64,000 bases of DNA from Actinomycetales bacterium (GTDB taxonomy: Bacteria > Actinomycetota > Actinomycetes > Actinomycetales > Actinomycetaceae), in the NCBI GenBank assembly GCA_015655375.1, contig JAATFD010000036.1, positions 124,001 to 188,000 on the forward strand, written 5' to 3'. The notes under the pieces are model-generated. The model was not told the DNA's origin. It worked only from the letters and a program-made list of their open reading frames with translations, and searched no databases. Below, one piece after another: positions 50,361 through 60,936 of the stretch. How positions within the stretch are numbered: the first letter of the stretch is position 1; every line of letters begins with the position of its first letter. A program made the position numbers and the translations under genes.

Positions 50361-51704
50361 TTAGCGCATGTCGAGGAGGTCCCTGAGCACGGCCAGGCGC
50401 TTCGTGATCATCGCCTCAGTGCCGTTCTCGGTCGGCGCGTAGTAGCGTGTCCCGACGAGATCGTCGGGCAAGTACTGCTGAGCGGCCACGTTGTGCGGCG
50501 CATCGTGGGCGTAGATGTAGCCCTCGCCGTGGCCGAGCGTCGTGGCTCCCGCGTAGTGTGCATCGCGCAGGTGGGTGGGAACAGGGCCTCCCTTGCCTGC
50601 GCGTAGGTCCGCCAGGGCCGTATCGATCGCCATGTAGGAGGCATTGGACTTTGGTGCCGTGGCCACCGCCACGACGGCTTCCGCCAGGATGATCCGGGCC
50701 TCTGGCATCCCGATCATCGCGATGGCTTGAGCTGCCGCAACGGTCGTGGCGAGAACCTCGGGGGCCGCCATCCCGACGTCCTCCGCGGCACAGATCATCA
50801 CGCGACGAGCGATGAAGCGGGGGTCCTCCCCGGCCTCGATCATCCGCGCCAGGTAATGGATCGCCGCATCGACGTCGGAACCACGCATCGACTTGATGAA
50901 TGCGGAGGCGACGTCGTAGTGCTGATCTTTGTCCCATCGGACCAGGGCTTGGTTGGCCGCAGCCTCGACCTCGGGGACGTCGATGGTCGTCGCGTTCTTC
51001 TCGGCAGTGGCACCGGCAGCGGCTTCGAGCAGTGTCAGCGACTTGCGGGCGTCGGACCCGGCCAGTCGTACGAGGGCATCACGCGCTCCGTCCGTCAACC
51101 CGTACTCCCCACCCAGACCCCGTTCATCGGTGAGGGCACGCTCAAGCAACGTCGCGATCTCGTCGGACTCCAGCGGATCCAGTGTCAGCAGCAGCGATCT
51201 CGACAGGAGTGGCGAGATCACGGAGAACGACGGGTTCTCCGTCGTCGCGGCGACCAGCGTCACCCACCGGTTCTCGACCGCTGGAAGCAGTGCGTCCTGC
51301 TGTGACTTCGAGAACCGATGGACCTCGTCGACGAAGAGGACTGTCTCCTCAGAGGTCGCGCCCATCCGCCGTTTCGCCGCACCGACGACCTCGCGGATAT
51401 CTTTGACCCCGGCCGAGACCGCGGAGAGTTCGTCGAAATGACGACCCGAGGCACGCGCGACCAGATAGGCCAGCGTCGTTTTCCCTGTTCCTGGAGGCCC
51501 CCACAGGATCACCGAGGAGACCGCAGGGCGCCCCACCTGGGCCGGTTCGAGAAGGCGACGCAGCGGCGCGCCCTCGCCCAGCAGGTGGTCCTGGCCGACG
51601 ACCTCGTCGAGGGAACGGGGTCGCATCCGCACCGCCAGGGGGGCTCGCTCGGAGAAGGCTGGAACGCCGGCGTCGTCGATGCCCTGGGAGTCGAAGAGAT
51701 CCAT
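50361..51704 (-). CDS. rarA: Replication-associated recombination protein A (AAA ATPase)
   Basis: PLAVRMRPRSLDEVVGQDHLLGEGAPLRRLLE; SVILWGPPGTGKTTLAYLVARAS; LFVDEVHRFSKSQQDALLPAVE. Confidence 0.95.
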   Translation of the reverse strand: MDLFDSQGIDDAGVPAFSERAPLAVRMRPRSLDEVVGQDHLLGEGAPLRRLLEPAQVGRPAVSSVILWGPPGTGKTTLAYLVARASGRHFDELSAVSAGVKDIREVVGAAKRRMGATSEETVLFVDEVHRFSKSQQDALLPAVENRWVTLVAATTENPSFSVISPLLSRSLLLTLDPLESDEIATLLERALTDERGLGGEYGLTDGARDALVRLAGSDARKSLTLLEAAAGATAEKNATTIDVPEVEAAANQALVRWDKDQHYDVASAFIKSMRGSDVDAAIHYLARMIEAGEDPRFIARRVMICAAEDVGMAAPEVLATTVAAAQAIAMIGMPEARIILAEAVVAVATAPKSNASYMAIDTALADLRAGKGGPVPTHLRDAHYAGATTLGHGEGYIYAHDAPHNVAAQQYLPDDLVGTRYYAPTENGTEAMITKRLAVLRDLLDMR

Positions 51705-51826
51705 GGGGACCAGCCTAGGCGGGCCCATCGGCAGGTGCGTCGCAGGGCGAGTCGCGGTCAGAGTTCGACCGTTTGCGCTGTTCGCAGTCCACTCTTCCGA
51801 GTCAACCAAGGCCAAGCAAAGGACGG

Positions 51827-52503
51827 TTGATCGTGCTCGTTCTCATCGGGGTTTCCGTGATCGTCAGTGGCTTCTCCCCGAAGCACAATCCCATCTTGGT
51901 GGTCGTCGTCTCCGGCATCATCACAGGCCTGTTGGGAGGAATGTCGCAATGGGCATGCTCAGACGTTCGGCACTGGACTCGCCGGGCCCCCCGTGACCGT
52001 CATCGTCATCGTCTTGCCCGTCATTGGCTTGATCGAACACTTCGGTGTGCAGGAGCAGGCGCGTCGCCTCGTCTCCACGCACTCCGCCCCGACTTCGGGT
52101 CGGCTGCACGGCCCGGACATGATCGGTCCTGTTGATCACCGGTTTCGTTGGCTCGACGTACAGTCTCTCCCCCGACGGCTCCCTCGCCTCTCACGACAAT
52201 CTCGACCCCAGTGAGCACGGACGTGCCCCCGCGATGATCTTCTCCGTGAAGAATCCCCTGGCGCCGGTCCTCGAGGGCAAACGTCTGGCCGTCGCCATCG
52301 GGAAGGCGATTGTCCTGCCTCCTCAGATCCTGGCGAGCCTGGGCACGTTCTTCGAGAAGGCTGGGGTCAGCGGTGCACTGGGATTCGGCATTCGGAAGAC
52401 CGTGCCGTCGAAGTCGCTGGTCGTCGCGGCCATCGTCTCCTGCGTGGAAACGGCTCTCTTCACGATCATCGTGGCCAGCGTCTTCCTCGGCAAGGCAGTG
52501 GCT
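51827..52503 (+). pseudogene. Decayed remnant of a DUF969-DUF979 membrane-protein gene pair (frameshift plus internal deletion plus 3' truncation)
   Basis: Frame 1: LIVLVLIGVSVIVSGFSPKHNPILVVVVSGIITGLLGGMSQ; shifts to QTFGTGLAGPPVTVIVIVLPVIGLIEHFGVQEQARRLVS (DUF969); then NPLAPVLEGKRLAVAIGKAIVLPPQILASLGTFFEKAGVSGALGFGIRKTVPSKSLVVAAIVSCVETALFTIIVASVFLGKA (DUF979 C-terminal region). Confidence 0.7.
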
Positions 52504-53121
52504 TCACTCGAAGAGCGAGGTGTCCCCTGCTCCCTTGCGCGCGACGACCGGCGTGCCCGAGGTGAAGTCGATGACTGTCGTCGGCTCGGCCTCGCCGACC
52601 GGTCCGACGATGACGAGATCGACCTCATTGCCAATCTTCTCGTCGACCTCGTACCCGTCGGTCAGAGGCTCGCTCTCCCCCGGCAGGATCAACGTCGAGC
52701 ACAGGAGCGGCTCCCCCAACTCAGCGACGATCGCCTGCGTGATGACATGGTCGGGGATCCGCACGCCGACCGTGTGCTTCTTCTTGTTGAGGGTCATCCG
52801 CGGGACCTCCTTGGTCCCGACGAGGATGAACGTGTAGGGGCCGGGGGTCACTGCCTTGATCGTGCGGAACTCGGAGTTGTCGACGATGACAAGCTCGCCG
52901 AGCTGGGCGAAGGAATGGCACAGGAGGGAAAAATTGTGATGGTCATCGAGTCGACGGATCGATCGGATGACATCCATCCCCTCCTTGTTGCCCAGAGTGC
53001 AGGCGATCGCGTAGCCGGAATCGGTCGGCACAGCAATCGTTCCTCCGCGTCTGAGCAGCTCAACCGTCTTGTTGACGAAACGGACCTGAGGATTCACGGG
53101 GTGCATCTCGACGTAGGACAT
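52504..53121 (-). CDS. YciO/Sua5/YrdC-family protein (putative L-threonylcarbamoyladenylate synthase-like)
   Basis: VELLRRGGTIAVPTDSGYAIACTLGNKEGMDVIRSIRRLDDHHNFSLLCHSFAQLGEL...PGPYTFILVGTKEVPRMTLNKKKHTVGVRIPDH. Confidence 0.88.
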   Translation of the reverse strand: MSYVEMHPVNPQVRFVNKTVELLRRGGTIAVPTDSGYAIACTLGNKEGMDVIRSIRRLDDHHNFSLLCHSFAQLGELVIVDNSEFRTIKAVTPGPYTFILVGTKEVPRMTLNKKKHTVGVRIPDHVITQAIVAELGEPLLCSTLILPGESEPLTDGYEVDEKIGNEVDLVIVGPVGEAEPTTVIDFTSGTPVVARKGAGDTSLFE

Positions 53122-53185
53122 GACACCAGTGTGCCCCACGTCACCGGCTCCCGCAGAGAGCGCACGGTTCATGAACATCCGCACC

Positions 53186-53989
53186 TCAGGCGGACTCCGC
53201 TCCGGGATATCCCGCCGTTTCCGAGACGGTGCCGAGCGGACGAAAGTTCGTCACGCGGGTCACGGGCGTCAACCCGAGGCCTTCCATCAGCAGGCGCGCC
53301 GGAGCATTGTCACTCCACGTCGTCCATTGCACCCATTCCGTGCGCCGCCATTCCTCGCGGATCAGCTGGTCGAAGAGGGCCGACCCCAGACCCTCGCCAC
53401 GATAGTCACGATGAACAGCGACCGATCGCACATGCGAGTTCCAGTCGATCGAGCCGTCGCGAGCGTGCCCGCGCCAGGTGTCGACCGCGGCTGCGGCAAC
53501 GAGGATCCCCTCACGGTGCACTCCCCACCAACGGCTGTTCGCGCTCATCCGCCGGTCGGACAACGGGTACGACGAGAGGAGCAACGTCTGGATCTCGCCC
53601 ATGTCCTTCACCGGCTCAAGGGCAGAAGCGAACGCTCGTCCGGTCGCGTTCTCTCCGCCGAGGTCACGAGCTCCCGGCTCATCCGCAACCGAATACCAGC
53701 TCCAGGACCGACGTTCTTCGAACCCTCGTTCACCGAGCGCCTCGCGCACTGCGGGGGCGACCCCATTCATGACGAGAACCCGGTCGATCCCAACCGCTTC
53801 AGGGTCGCCCAGCAGGTCGGCGGCTCGAGCACCGGCGATGAGGACTGATTCAAAGCCATCGGCGGGAATCCGCACTGCGATCCCGTCCTCGGTGGTGGCG
53901 ATCCGGACGTCGGACCCGCTGAGCCGACGGCGCCGCAGGAGCGGCCAACCGTCGAGAACCGAGGGATCATCCCAGTACGAGCGCCACAT
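53186..53989 (-). CDS. GNAT-family N-acetyltransferase
   Basis: HVRSVAVHRDYRGEGLGSALFDQLIREEWRRTEWVQWTTWSDNAPARLLMEGLGLTPV. Confidence 0.8.
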   Translation of the reverse strand: MWRSYWDDPSVLDGWPLLRRRRLSGSDVRIATTEDGIAVRIPADGFESVLIAGARAADLLGDPEAVGIDRVLVMNGVAPAVREALGERGFEERRSWSWYSVADEPGARDLGGENATGRAFASALEPVKDMGEIQTLLLSSYPLSDRRMSANSRWWGVHREGILVAAAAVDTWRGHARDGSIDWNSHVRSVAVHRDYRGEGLGSALFDQLIREEWRRTEWVQWTTWSDNAPARLLMEGLGLTPVTRVTNFRPLGTVSETAGYPGAESA

Positions 53990-54131
53990 GGCTCCCCCGT
54001 TTCGTCACGGTAACGTCATTGCGAGTCTAGAGGGCCGGATACCTCTGCGCCGGACAGCATTCAGCCCGGCCACCCCAGGCACGGCGGGCGTGCGAGCGGT
54101 GTCCGGGCAGACGTGCCTGCCAGAGGGAGAA

Positions 54132-55988
54132 TCAGGCGGTGGCGTCCGCCTGATTCCCGGCACCCGCTGGAACGGACTCGGCGGAAACCGCCGCCTCACC
54201 GCGCCTGCGCGGCTTCGCGTCGACACCCGCCTCCTTGCGCTGTGCGGGCGCAATGGGAGCCGGAGCGTCGGTCAGCGGGTCGTACCCGTTGCCTGACTTC
54301 GGGAAGGCGATGACATCGCGGATCGACTCCGACTTCGTCAACAGCGAGACGATCCGGTCCCACCCGAACGCGATCCCTCCGTGCGGCGGAGCGCCGAACT
54401 TGAACGCGGTGAGCAAGAAGCCGAATTGCTTCTCGGCCTCCTCCTCATTGATACCCATGACCTTGAAGACACGCTCCTGGATGTCACGGCGGTGGATACG
54501 GATCGAGCCACCGCCGATCTCGTTGCCATTGCACACGATGTCGTAGGCATAGGCCAGTGCGTGCCCCGGATCTGTGTCGAAGGAATCGATCCACTCCGGC
54601 TTGGGCGAGGTGAACGCATGGTGAACGGCCGTCCATGCACTGTGTCCCAGCGCGACATCGCCCTCGGCCACCGCGGCGCCGGAGGGCTTGAACAGCGGCG
54701 CATCGACGACCCAGGTGAAGGCCCAGGCATCGGGGTCGATGAGGTTGCAGCGCTGACCGATCTCCAAACGGGCCGCGCCGAGCAGCTCACGCGTGGGGTC
54801 GGGCGCTCCGGCCCCGAAGAAGATGCAGTCTCCGGGCTTCGCACCCGTGGCCTCGGCCAGCCCGTCACGCTCGGCCTCAGTGATGTTCTTCGCGACCGGA
54901 CCGCCGAGCGTCGCGTCCTCGCCGAGCGTCACGTATGCGAGACCCTTGGCGCCTCGGGCACGCGCCCATTCCTGCCATTTGTCGAAGGTTCGGCGAGGCT
55001 GTGATCCGCCTCCGGGCATCACGACCGCACCGACGTAGGGTGCCTTGAAGACGCGGAACGTCGTGTTCGCGAAGTAATCGGTCAGGTCCGTCAGCTCCAG
55101 ACCGAAACGCAGGTCGGGCTTGTCAGAGCCATAGCGCTCCATCGCGTCCTTGAAGGTCATGCGCGGGATCGGGGTCGCCAGGTCGTAGCCGATCAACGCC
55201 CAGACCTTCGTCAGGACGTCCTCGGCCACGGCAATGACGTCGTCCTGGTCGACGAAGCTCATCTCGATGTCAAGCTGGGTGAACTCGGGCTGACGGTCGG
55301 CGCGGAAGTCCTCGTCCCGATAGCAGCGCGCAATCTGGAAGTACCGCTCCATTCCCGCCACCATCAGCATCTGCTTGAACAACTGGGGCGACTGGGGCAA
55401 CGCATACCAGGAACCGGGCGACAGACGGGCCGGGACGATGAAGTCACGGGCACCCTCGGGGGTCGAACGGGTCAGCGTCGGGGTCTCGATCTCGACGAAG
55501 TCACGGTCATAGAGGACGTCGCGCGCCGCGCGCGAGACCTTCGAGCGCAATCGGATCGCATGCTGCTCGGGGGCACGCCGCAGATCGAGGTAGCGGTACT
55601 TGAGTCGCGTCTCCTCGCCGACGTTTCCGGAGTCCTCCGCGTTGGCCGACACCTGGAAGGGCAACGGCTCAGACGGGTTGAGGATCTCGATGTCATCGCC
55701 GAGCACCTCGATGGCACCGGTGGTCAGGTTCGGGTTCTCGTTGCCCTCGGGGCGCGCGGAGATCTCACCGGTGACCTGCAGGACGTATTCGGAGCGGAGC
55801 TCGTGGGCCACGGACTCGTCGCGGACAACGACCTGGACGATGCCCGAGGCATCGCGCAGATCCACGAAGACGACACCACCGTGATCACGGCGACGATCGA
55901 CCCAACCCGCCAAGGTGACGGTCTGGCCGACCATGTCGGCTCCCAGGCTCGCGATGTTGTGGGTTCGCAGCACGAATATTCCTCTCAT
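54132..55988 (-). CDS. aspS: Aspartate-tRNA ligase
   Basis: [69 protein letters not shown]. Confidence 0.97.
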   Translation of the reverse strand: MRGIFVLRTHNIASLGADMVGQTVTLAGWVDRRRDHGGVVFVDLRDASGIVQVVVRDESVAHELRSEYVLQVTGEISARPEGNENPNLTTGAIEVLGDDIEILNPSEPLPFQVSANAEDSGNVGEETRLKYRYLDLRRAPEQHAIRLRSKVSRAARDVLYDRDFVEIETPTLTRSTPEGARDFIVPARLSPGSWYALPQSPQLFKQMLMVAGMERYFQIARCYRDEDFRADRQPEFTQLDIEMSFVDQDDVIAVAEDVLTKVWALIGYDLATPIPRMTFKDAMERYGSDKPDLRFGLELTDLTDYFANTTFRVFKAPYVGAVVMPGGGSQPRRTFDKWQEWARARGAKGLAYVTLGEDATLGGPVAKNITEAERDGLAEATGAKPGDCIFFGAGAPDPTRELLGAARLEIGQRCNLIDPDAWAFTWVVDAPLFKPSGAAVAEGDVALGHSAWTAVHHAFTSPKPEWIDSFDTDPGHALAYAYDIVCNGNEIGGGSIRIHRRDIQERVFKVMGINEEEAEKQFGFLLTAFKFGAPPHGGIAFGWDRIVSLLTKSESIRDVIAFPKSGNGYDPLTDAPAPIAPAQRKEAGVDAKPRRRGEAAVSAESVPAGAGNQADATA

Positions 55989-56110
55989 CAGGGCCAGCCG
56001 CGAGACGGGCGGAGGCCCGCACAGTCTACCGCGCGCTCATCGCCCTCCCACTCTCGAGAGCCCACGTGAGCGGCTTGCCCGACGAGGTCGGGGGTGGGAC
56101 GATTCCGGTC

Positions 56111-57508
56111 ATGTCCTCCCCCTCCGACCCGTCAGCGCGCCCGGGCGGTCTCGACGAGGCACAGACCCCGTGGTCGGGCTCCGAGATCGCCGTCATGATC
56201 GGGTCGGTCGTCCTCATCACGCTCAGTGCCTTCGAGTCGTTGGCGACCACGACGATCATGCCGAACGTCGTCGCCGACCTCGGCGCACAGAGCTGGTTCT
56301 CTGTGGCCTCGGGGGCAGCCTTGGCCGCGCAACTGCTCTCCACCGTGATGGCCGGGGCGTTGTCCGACTCTCGAGGCCCGAGGCCGGTCCTGCTCAGCGG
56401 GATGGCTTTGTTCGTCATCGGGCTTGGGATGTGTGCATCTGCTCCCCACATCGCGATCTTCGTCGCCGGCCGACTGGTTCAGGGGCTCGGCGGGGGCCTC
56501 GTCATCGTTACCCTCTACGTCCTCGTCGGTGCGGTCGCGACGGACCGCCACCGTGCAACCTTCTTCGCCGGCTTCTCCCTGGCGTGGGTGCTGCCCTCTC
56601 TCGTGGGGCCCGCAATCGCCGGGTTCGTTGCCTCTCACGCCGGGTGGCGCGTCGTCTTCGGAGCGGTGCCGATCATCGCGGTGGTCGCCGTCATTCCACT
56701 GCTGCCCCAACTCCGCCGCTTCCACGTCGAAGGGAGCGGACGGGATCCCGGAACCGCTCATCTGGCCGCGCTCGGGCTGACAGCCGGCCTCGGCGTCGTC
56801 ATCCTCCAGCTTGCCGGAACCTCCACCGGATGGGGACTGGTCGCGATGGCTGTCCTCGGAATCACCCTCACCTCGTGGTCGCTGCCCCGGTTGGTCCCGG
56901 CTGGGACCCTGCGGCTGGCGCTCGGCATGCCCTCGGCGATTGCCACGCGTTTTCTGGCGATGGGGGCATTGACCGGGGCGACCGCCTTCATGCCGCTGGT
57001 CCTTCAACGCGTTCACGGCTGGAGCATCGACCACGCTGCGATCGCCGTCACGATCGGCTCGGTGTCCTGGGCCGTCGGCGCGACCCTGCAGGCCCGGGTG
57101 CGGGATCCTCGACTGCGTATGCGCCTCCCGTTGATCGGCGCTGTTGCATTGACGCTCGGACTCCTCCCGGTGACGCTCCTGGTCTGGGCGTCGGCGCCCG
57201 TGTGGCCGGCACTGGTCGGGTGGTTCGTCTCCGGCTTCGGCATCGGATTCCTCCACTCGACGTTGTCGGATCTCGTCCTCGGGATGAGTGATCGTTCCGA
57301 GCACGGGAAGGTCTCCTCCTGGCTCCAGGTCGCCGACAATGCCGGTTCCGCCTTGGAACTCGCCCTCGTCTCGATCGCCTTGGCACTGTGGTCTGGGGCC
57401 CAGGGAGCCGTCTACCTTCCGGCGTCACTCGTGGCACTCGTTGCCGCCACACTGGCGATCGTGTCCGCCGCGCGCATCATCCCGGGACGGCAAGGAGCCC
57501 CGAGCTGA
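56111..57508 (+). CDS. MFS transporter (DHA2/14-TM-like efflux)
   Basis: MIGSVVLITLSAFESLATTTIMPNVVADLGAQSWFSVASGAALAAQLLSTVMAGALSDSRGPRPVLLSGM; multiple TM helices. Confidence 0.85.
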   Translation: MSSPSDPSARPGGLDEAQTPWSGSEIAVMIGSVVLITLSAFESLATTTIMPNVVADLGAQSWFSVASGAALAAQLLSTVMAGALSDSRGPRPVLLSGMALFVIGLGMCASAPHIAIFVAGRLVQGLGGGLVIVTLYVLVGAVATDRHRATFFAGFSLAWVLPSLVGPAIAGFVASHAGWRVVFGAVPIIAVVAVIPLLPQLRRFHVEGSGRDPGTAHLAALGLTAGLGVVILQLAGTSTGWGLVAMAVLGITLTSWSLPRLVPAGTLRLALGMPSAIATRFLAMGALTGATAFMPLVLQRVHGWSIDHAAIAVTIGSVSWAVGATLQARVRDPRLRMRLPLIGAVALTLGLLPVTLLVWASAPVWPALVGWFVSGFGIGFLHSTLSDLVLGMSDRSEHGKVSSWLQVADNAGSALELALVSIALALWSGAQGAVYLPASLVALVAATLAIVSAARIIPGRQGAPS

Positions 57509-57525
57509 TTGCTCAGTCCCGGGGC
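57497..57525 (+). terminator. Hairpin at the end of the MFS gene
   Basis: GAGCCCCGAGCTG...CAGTCCCGGGGCTC inverted repeat followed by TTCTC. Confidence 0.5.
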
Positions 57526-57550
57526 TCTTCTCATGCCTGCAGTCAGGCAC

Positions 57551-58024
57551 TCACTTCCGTGTGTCGGCGCCGTTCGTCTCGGTCAGGTCCGGCACGGAGA
57601 CCTCTCCGATCGTCCCGGCACCATCCTCGGTCCCCTCGGATGCCGATTCCTCACCGTCTTCAACGGACTCGTCGAACGCCGTGTTCTCGCTGCCGGCCTC
57701 GATCGCCGGCGCCTCCACAGACCCCGCCGCGACGGTGCCCCACGGGTGGGCGAACAACGCGAGCGTCAGGATGATGCCGAGAATCGCGACGGCAATCAGC
57801 GCCGATCCCAATGTGATCGACGAACTGCCGGACGTCGCCTTCTGGTAATACTCGGTCGCGTCCGTGATCGTGCCCTCGTTGGCCCAGACCGAGGACGCCA
57901 CCGTGATCGACTTTCCGTAGAGGAACAGCGCGATCCCCGATCCGAGAGCAGCCAGCGAGACGATCCAGCACAGGATCTGTGAGAGGAGCTGCCATCTTGT
58001 ACGACGTGCGGCGGTCCGATTCAT
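57551..58024 (-). CDS. Hypothetical membrane protein with two predicted TM segments and acidic C-terminal tail
   Basis: MNRTAARRTRWQLLSQILCWIVSLAALGSGIALFLYG...ITLGSALIAVAILGIILTLALFAHPWGTV then a D/E/S/T-rich tail. Confidence 0.7.
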   Translation of the reverse strand: MNRTAARRTRWQLLSQILCWIVSLAALGSGIALFLYGKSITVASSVWANEGTITDATEYYQKATSGSSSITLGSALIAVAILGIILTLALFAHPWGTVAAGSVEAPAIEAGSENTAFDESVEDGEESASEGTEDGAGTIGEVSVPDLTETNGADTRK

Positions 58025-58324
58025 CGGTGGGCCTTTCATGTGGAAATTGGCTTGATCAAGCGTTGTCACGATACTTTTCAAGTCTGTGACTCCCCTGTGA
58101 GCGCCTCTCAAGAAGACTGTGCGGTGAGGGATCTCACCGCGCCCGGGTGTTCATCCTCCGAGCACCTGGCCCTAGGCTGGTTGAGCGATGAGGCGCAGCC
58201 CCACAGTGATGGTGACCGGCGAGTTCCGGTGAGTGTTGTTGGTGAGTCGAGGCCGCGCCGAAGGCCGACCAACGGCCCGGCCCGGACAGACATTCGGGCT
58301 TCGAGGATTGAGATTTCACAACCT

Positions 58325-60490
58325 GTGAGGACCACTGTGCCCAGCACCACTGACATTGACACGATCCTGCCCGCGATCGAGCTCCCCTCCGTGGAGGACG
58401 AGGCCGTTGCGAGCACCGAGCCACTCGCCCACCCGCTTTCCGTCGAGCTGATCATCGACGATGTGCCGTCCGACGAGGACGAGGCGCCCATCGAGGATTC
58501 CGAGGATGACGTCCCCGACGACCTTGATGAGGACAGTGCATCGGATGAGGACGAGTCCGATGACGAGTCCCCGATCTCCCCCACTTTCGCCGACCTCGGG
58601 CTGCCTGACGAGCTTCTTCAAGCCGTGACGGCCATGGGATTCGAGACCCCGACCCCGATCCAGGCCGAGGCGATCCCCGCTCTGCTTGCCCACCGCGACG
58701 TCGTCGGCATCGCCCAGACCGGCACTGGCAAGACGGCGGCTTTCGGTCTACCGATGCTCGCCGACATCGATTCCTCCGAGCGTGACGTCCAGGCCCTGGT
58801 CCTCGCTCCGACCCGCGAACTCGCGATGCAGTCCGCGCAGGCCATGGAGGACTTCGCGGCCCGCTCCCGCAACGTGGAGATCGTGGCTGTCTACGGCGGG
58901 TCCGCCTACGGCCCCCAGCTGAAGGCTTTGCGTCAGGGAGCACAGATCGTCGTCGGCACGCCCGGACGCCTCATCGACCTCATCGAACGCGGTGCCTTGG
59001 ACCTCTCCCATGTTCGGATGCTCGTCCTCGACGAAGCCGACGAGATGCTCCGCATGGGCTTTGCCGAGGACGTCGAGAAGATCGCCTCCTCCGTCCCCGA
59101 CAAGCGACTGACGGCTCTCTTCTCCGCCACGATGCCCCGCAGCATCGAGCGCGTCGCCGACACCCACTTGCACGATCCGCTGCGCATTGCGGTCTCCGAG
59201 GAGTCCTCGACCGTCGACACGATCCACCAGACCTACGCGGTCGTTCCCTTCCGTCACAAGATCGGCGCGCTCGGCCGCGTGTTGTCCACCCGTGAGGGAG
59301 ACGCCGCTCTCGTCTTCGTGCGCACGCGCGCCGATGTCGAGGACGTCTCACTTCAGCTGTCGGCCAAGGGCTTCAAGGTGGCCGGGATTTCCGGCGACGT
59401 CGCCCAGCAGGAGCGCGAGCGTATGGTCGAGCGCCTCCGATCCGGGACACTCGATGTCCTCGTCGCGACCGATGTGGCTGCGCGTGGCCTCGATGTCGAG
59501 CGAATCGGTCTGGTCGTCAACTTCGACGTGCCACGCGAACCCGAGTCCTACGTCCACCGCATCGGACGCACCGGTCGCGCCGGACGCGAGGGCCGCTCAA
59601 TCACCTTCTTCACTCCGCGCGAGCGTGGACGCCTCCGGCGCATCGAGCACCTGACCGGAACCCCGATGGAGGAAGTCTCGATCCCGACGCCTGTCGAGGT
59701 CTCCAAGTTCCGTGTCCGCCACCTCCTCGACGCCGTTCCTGCGCGCGTCGAGCGTGGACGCCTGGACCTCTATCACACACTGATCGACGAGTTCCATGAG
59801 ACCTCAGAACTCGACATTGCCGACCTCGCCGCAGCCTTGTTGGCCCAGGCCGTCGGGGATGCCGGGCCCGAGCCCCGCGCCGACAAGCAGGGTGGCGACG
59901 CGCGCGCGCGTCGCGAGGAGAACGTCAACGACCACGGTGAGTTCATCTCTGCCTCCTTCGAACAAGGCCGCGACCGTGACGGCAACGGTCGGTCGGGACG
60001 CAGCGATTTCGGCCGTGGCGGCGATTCCCGGCGCAGAAGCGGTTCCCGTCCGGCAGGTTCCGGATTCGGCCATCGCTATCGCGTCGAGGTCGGTAAGAAG
60101 GACGGGGTCCGTCCCGGCTCGATCGTCGGAGCGATCACCGGTGAGGCCGGTGTCAACGGCAAGGACCTCGGCCGCATCGACATCTATCCGAGTTTCTCCC
60201 TAGTGGAGATCGCCGGAGAACTCGAGCCCTCCGCCATGGAGAAGATCGCGAAGGCCCGCGTCCAGGGTCGCGCGCTCAAGATCCACGAGGACCGTGGGCC
60301 GGCGAGCGATCGTGGGGGCTCGCGTGGTGGTCGCGGCAGGTCCGACGACCGTCGCGAGGACGGCTCGGATCGCGGTGGATATCGCCGGTCCTCCGGTGAT
60401 GAGGGCGGATCCCACGGTGACCGTCGACATTCCGGCGAGCGTCACTTCGGTGGATCGCGCGGCGAGCAACGTCCCCACAAGAAGTACTGA
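58325..60490 (+). CDS. DEAD/DEAH-box ATP-dependent RNA helicase (DeaD/CsdA-like)
   Basis: FADLGLPDELLQAVTAMGFETPTPIQAEAIPALLAHRDVVGIAQTGTGKTAAFGLP; LDEADEML; SATMP; HRIGRTGRAGREG; C-terminal DbpA-like RNA-binding domain. GTG 58325 chosen over the ORF start 58040. Confidence 0.93.
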   Translation: MRTTVPSTTDIDTILPAIELPSVEDEAVASTEPLAHPLSVELIIDDVPSDEDEAPIEDSEDDVPDDLDEDSASDEDESDDESPISPTFADLGLPDELLQAVTAMGFETPTPIQAEAIPALLAHRDVVGIAQTGTGKTAAFGLPMLADIDSSERDVQALVLAPTRELAMQSAQAMEDFAARSRNVEIVAVYGGSAYGPQLKALRQGAQIVVGTPGRLIDLIERGALDLSHVRMLVLDEADEMLRMGFAEDVEKIASSVPDKRLTALFSATMPRSIERVADTHLHDPLRIAVSEESSTVDTIHQTYAVVPFRHKIGALGRVLSTREGDAALVFVRTRADVEDVSLQLSAKGFKVAGISGDVAQQERERMVERLRSGTLDVLVATDVAARGLDVERIGLVVNFDVPREPESYVHRIGRTGRAGREGRSITFFTPRERGRLRRIEHLTGTPMEEVSIPTPVEVSKFRVRHLLDAVPARVERGRLDLYHTLIDEFHETSELDIADLAAALLAQAVGDAGPEPRADKQGGDARARREENVNDHGEFISASFEQGRDRDGNGRSGRSDFGRGGDSRRRSGSRPAGSGFGHRYRVEVGKKDGVRPGSIVGAITGEAGVNGKDLGRIDIYPSFSLVEIAGELEPSAMEKIAKARVQGRALKIHEDRGPASDRGGSRGGRGRSDDRREDGSDRGGYRRSSGDEGGSHGDRRHSGERHFGGSRGEQRPHKKY

Positions 60491-60511
60491 GCCCACCGAC
60501 TGCTGAGCCCG

Positions 60512-60532
60512 CCGGGCGGAATCCGCGCCCGG
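60512..60532 (+). terminator. Hairpin after the DEAD-box helicase gene
   Basis: CCGGGCG-GAATCCG-CGCCCGG inverted repeat then GTTAAG. Confidence 0.5.
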
Positions 60533-60936
60533 GTTAAGCAAAGTCGGTCAACGCATGCGCTCGCCCAGCGACTTGGGTCGGCTCGGCACGTCCATCCTCA
60601 TCGCGTGCGCCACCACGCGATGATGGAACCTGATGTCTTCTGGAAGGACACCCCACCACGCGTCCTCGGCGACGGCTGGCACGCTTGACGACGCCGGGAC
60701 CGCGATGGAGACCCAGCGCGTGGGCGTGGTCGGCTTCCTCGCCCAGATCATCCGCCCCGAGCGAGAATCAGCTAGAAGTCACTGAGGTGCCCCCCCAGCT
60801 CCTCATCAACGGGTGGCCCGTCGCAAAACGGAGCGGACGATCTTCTCGAGCAACTTCATCGTCACGTGCGCATTGGGGGGTCTTCAGGCGCAACACCGTT
60901 GATTCCGGACGGCTGAAGAACCACTGACGGACGTTC

